Shown: positions 61,466-64,000 of the stretch, one piece after another
Position numbering within the stretch: position 1 is the stretch's first letter
Layout of the letters: each line of letters starts with the position of its first letter
NCBI GenBank assembly: GCA_009760855.2
Contig: WPIO01000141.1
Coordinates: 435,501 to 499,500 of the forward strand
Length of the DNA: 64,000 nt
Direction of reading: 5' to 3'
Source: Cristatella mucedo
Taxonomy: Eukaryota > Bryozoa > Phylactolaemata > Cristatellidae
Notes under the pieces: model-generated
What the model was told of the DNA's origin: nothing
What the model saw: only the letters and a program-made list of their open reading frames with translations
The model's database searches: none
Position numbers and translations under genes: made by a program

Positions 61466-63857
61466 AGTTGGACGCCTCTAGCCGATTTTGGGCTATTCCG
61501 CTGTCCCACGAGAGCACTCGCTTAACGACGTTTATAACACCGTTTGGACGTTTTTGTTTTCGCCGGCTGCCCTTTGGCATAACTAGCGTGCCGGAGATCT
61601 TTCAGCGACCTCTTGGGTGACATTGCATGACCTCTTGGGTGAGATCGAAGGTGTAGCCATTTATATGGACGATTTTTTTTAGTTTATCGATCCACGGCGG
61701 CTGATCATGACGATAGATTGCGGCGTGTTATTTCCAAAATTTCAAAGTCGGGCCTAAAGTTGAATAGAGACAAATATATATTCCGCCAGCCAACTTTGAC
61801 GTTCCCTAGGGCATGTTATTGATGCCAGCGGCGTCCGGCCGTCAGACGACAACATAGAAGCCATCCTCAACCTCCCTGATACAACTAACATAGCAGAGCT
61901 AAAGAGATGCCTTGGTATGATGAACTACCTCGGCCGGTTTTTGCCGAATCTGGCCACGGTCTCAAAACCGCCCAATGATCTCCTCTCGTCTGACTCAGTA
62001 TGGTACTGGGGGCATAGCCAGAAGAAAGCATTCCGGGAAGCAAAGTTGCTTTTAACAAAGGCACTAGTGTTGGCTTATTTTGACCCAAAAGAGTCGGTGA
62101 TTGTCAGTGCCGATTCCAGTAGCTATGGTCTAGGTGCCGTTCTGCTGCATTGCCATGGAGTGGGAGAGCAAGATGTGCGACCTGTCGCATTTGCATCCCG
62201 CACGTTGTCAGGCGCCGAAACGAGATTCGCTCAGATCGAAAAAGAGTGCCTTTCGGCGGTGTGGGCGTGAGAGAAGTTAAGTCAGTTCCTTATTGGTCTG
62301 CCTTCTTTCGAGCTTCGTACTGACCATAAACCGCTTATACCGTTGCTTATGACTAAGGACCTTGACCAGGTTCCGGTTAGATGCCAACGCCTATTGATGC
62401 GAATGATGCGTTTTAACCCTCACGCCGTGTATGTGCCTGGGAAGACTCTTGTGATAGCTGATACCTTGTCAAGAGCACCACTGCGTGGGAGTGAGGAACA
62501 CAACCAAACCAAGGCCGTTCAACTCTACGTAGACACAGTTGTTTCTAAATCGCTTTCAGTAGCTCGCTTGAGCGAAGTAAAGCAGGCTACGGCTGATGAC
62601 CGTGAGCTACAGGCTGTCATAAAGTATACGCTGTCAGGGTGACCTAAATCGAGCAAGGGCCTACCGGAAACCTTGCGGAAGTACTTCACCATAAGTAGCC
62701 ATCTTTCTGTGTCAAATGGATTACTACTGTATGACGATCGCATATATATCCCTCAAAGCCTTCAGGCTTTTCTGTTGGAGCGGATCCACGACGGCCACCA
62801 GGGGGTGACCAAATGTAGGGACCGAGCAAGGTCATGTGTATACTGGCTAGGAATTAGCCAAGACGTTAAGACATTTGTCGATTCGTGCAGCTTCTGTCAA
62901 AAGAACCAGAGGAGACAACTACATGAGCCACTTATCTCTACACCGTTGCCCAGTGTTCCTTGGCAACAAGTCGCTGCCGATCTCTTCGAACACGAGGGAC
63001 GACAGCACCTGATTGTGATCGACTTTTACTCCAGATATATGGAAATCACTCCATTATCTCAATCGACGACCAAAGAAGTTGTGGCCGAACTGCAGACCAT
63101 ATTTGCTCGCTGGGGCATACCAGAGTCGTTGCAGTCTGACAATGGTCCACAATTTTCATCTCACGAATTTGGTGATGTCGCGAGACGATATGGGTTCCAA
63201 CATTTTACGACCAGCCCACATTTTCCACAAGCGAACGGAGAAGTGGAAAGAGCGGTGCAAACTGCCAAATCTATTGTGAGGCAGCCTGATCCGTGCCTCG
63301 CATTAATGATACAGAGGTCGACGCCACGCACCTCTACAGGCTTCAGCCCGGGACAACTGATCATGGGACGGCAGATTAGGACGACGTTGCCGGTGCTCCC
63401 CCGGTATGTCGAACCACAATGGCCTGCAAAGGAAAAGGTGCAACTCAACGACGAACGTGCAAAAGAGCTTCAGCAGCACTACCACGATCGCCGTCATTCT
63501 GCTCGCCCACTTCCACCTCTTCAACCCGGCCAACCGGTATTAGTGCGGACTGATGGTGAAAACAGCTGGAGCACACATGCAACGGTGACAGCTCAAGAAA
63601 GTACACCTCGGTCGTTTGTCGTGCAGACTGACAATGGCAGCACTCTTCGGCGGAACAGAAGACATCATCAACCGATTGACACCGATCCACAGGTCACCAA
63701 CACCGAATATCCTGGCAGTTTCCTACATCTACCGAAACCTACAACTCCAGTTCAAGATCAGTCTCAAAGTATTGCCGATGAGATGCACACCTCTCAAGGT
63801 CAAACGACAACAAGGTCTGGCCGGCTGGTAAAGCCAGTCCGTAGGCTCGATCTTTGA
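61466..63857 (+). pseudogene. Ty3/Gypsy pol remnant (RT, RNase H, integrase)
   Basis: LTR-retrotransposon polyprotein, 5' part missing. The RT begins at the first catalytic Asp motif (LDASS), then FGRFCFRRLPFGIT and the active site YMDD at 61662-61673, with frameshifts and a duplicated CCTCTTGGGTGA around 61608-61640. From 61917 to the stop at 63855-63857 one frame holds the RT connection, RNase H (VSADSSSYGLGAVLL, QIEKECLSAVWA), the integrase zinc site (HDGHQG ... CSFCQKNQ), and the integrase core with its two Asp and one Glu (DFYSRYMEI, QSDNGPQFS, ANGEVERA). Two TGA codons (62268-62270, 62640-62642) interrupt it at positions that are normally Trp. No gag or protease seen. Dead copy. Confidence 0.93.
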
Positions 63858-63887
63858 AAATGAGACAGTTCCTATTTGGAGGGAAGG

Positions 63888-64000
63888 TGTGATAACCGAG
63901 CTATCAGGAGGAGCCACAACAACGTGACCAATCAGGAGAGGCCTCGCTGACGGTGCGGTCCTGGAGCCGACATAAGATGGCTGCCAATAAATGTGGTCTG
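63888..64000 (+). repeat. Start of the 3' LTR of the Gypsy element
   Basis: A purine-rich tract TGGAGGGAAGG (63877-63887) is followed by TGTGATAACCGAGC; TG at the start of an LTR right after a polypurine tract is the standard layout. An AATAAA signal is at 63986-63991. The LTR runs off the window edge, so its end and any target duplication are not visible. Confidence 0.75.

Noticed and set aside
62268-62642. Alternative genetic code with TGA as tryptophan
   Set aside because: SRP19, PRORP and the SLC25A45-like gene all end with TGA at the expected position, so TGA is a normal stop here.

Overview
The window is nuclear DNA from a multicellular animal, most likely a marine invertebrate; I cannot name the species. 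The evidence is four spliced, GT-AG intron-containing housekeeping genes of animal type, set in moderately AT-rich DNA full of non-LTR retrotransposon fragments, tRNA-derived SINEs and long dinucleotide microsatellites. Coding exons are clearly more GC-rich than the repeats around them.

Four genes can be rebuilt exon by exon with matching splice phases. (1) An SLC25A29-like mitochondrial basic amino acid carrier on + (2148-6803; its first exon is not in the window). (2) SRP19, the 19 kDa signal recognition particle protein, on - (20021 down to 11689; five exons, 152 aa). (3) PRORP/MRPP3, the nuclease subunit of mitochondrial RNase P, on + (20191-29002; five exons). SRP19 and PRORP are head to head with 169 bp between their start codons. 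(4) A second mitochondrial carrier of the SLC25A45/47/48 group on - (42615 down to 32012; six exons found, about 301 aa, with one very small exon probably still missing). Three of the four products are mitochondrial. The two carriers belong to the same amino-acid/carnitine branch of SLC25; PRORP cuts mitochondrial pre-tRNAs; SRP19 belongs to the cytosolic secretory targeting particle.

The rest is mainly mobile DNA. LINE-A (CR1/L2/Rex1-like reverse transcriptase, TAA-repeat tail) has about 30 pieces, including one with an open endonuclease-RT frame (45888-48758) and a longer one reaching the endonuclease N-terminus (56668-59935). LINE-B is a related family with an ACATT-repeat tail and an open RT frame at 54056-55577. 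The two families are inserted into each other. SINE-A (seven copies) and SINE-B (four copies) carry tRNA-like heads. From about 50 kb on there is no host gene that I can recognise: a decayed hAT transposase (51015-52600), LINE and SINE copies, and a Ty3/Gypsy pol remnant running into the start of an LTR at the right edge (61466-64000).

I found no CRISPR array, operon or prokaryotic system. The most notable points are the SRP19-PRORP divergent pair, the scattered small-exon carrier gene, a conserved hairpin at the LINE-A 3' end with one compensatory base change, reciprocal LINE nesting, and a textbook twin-priming inversion.
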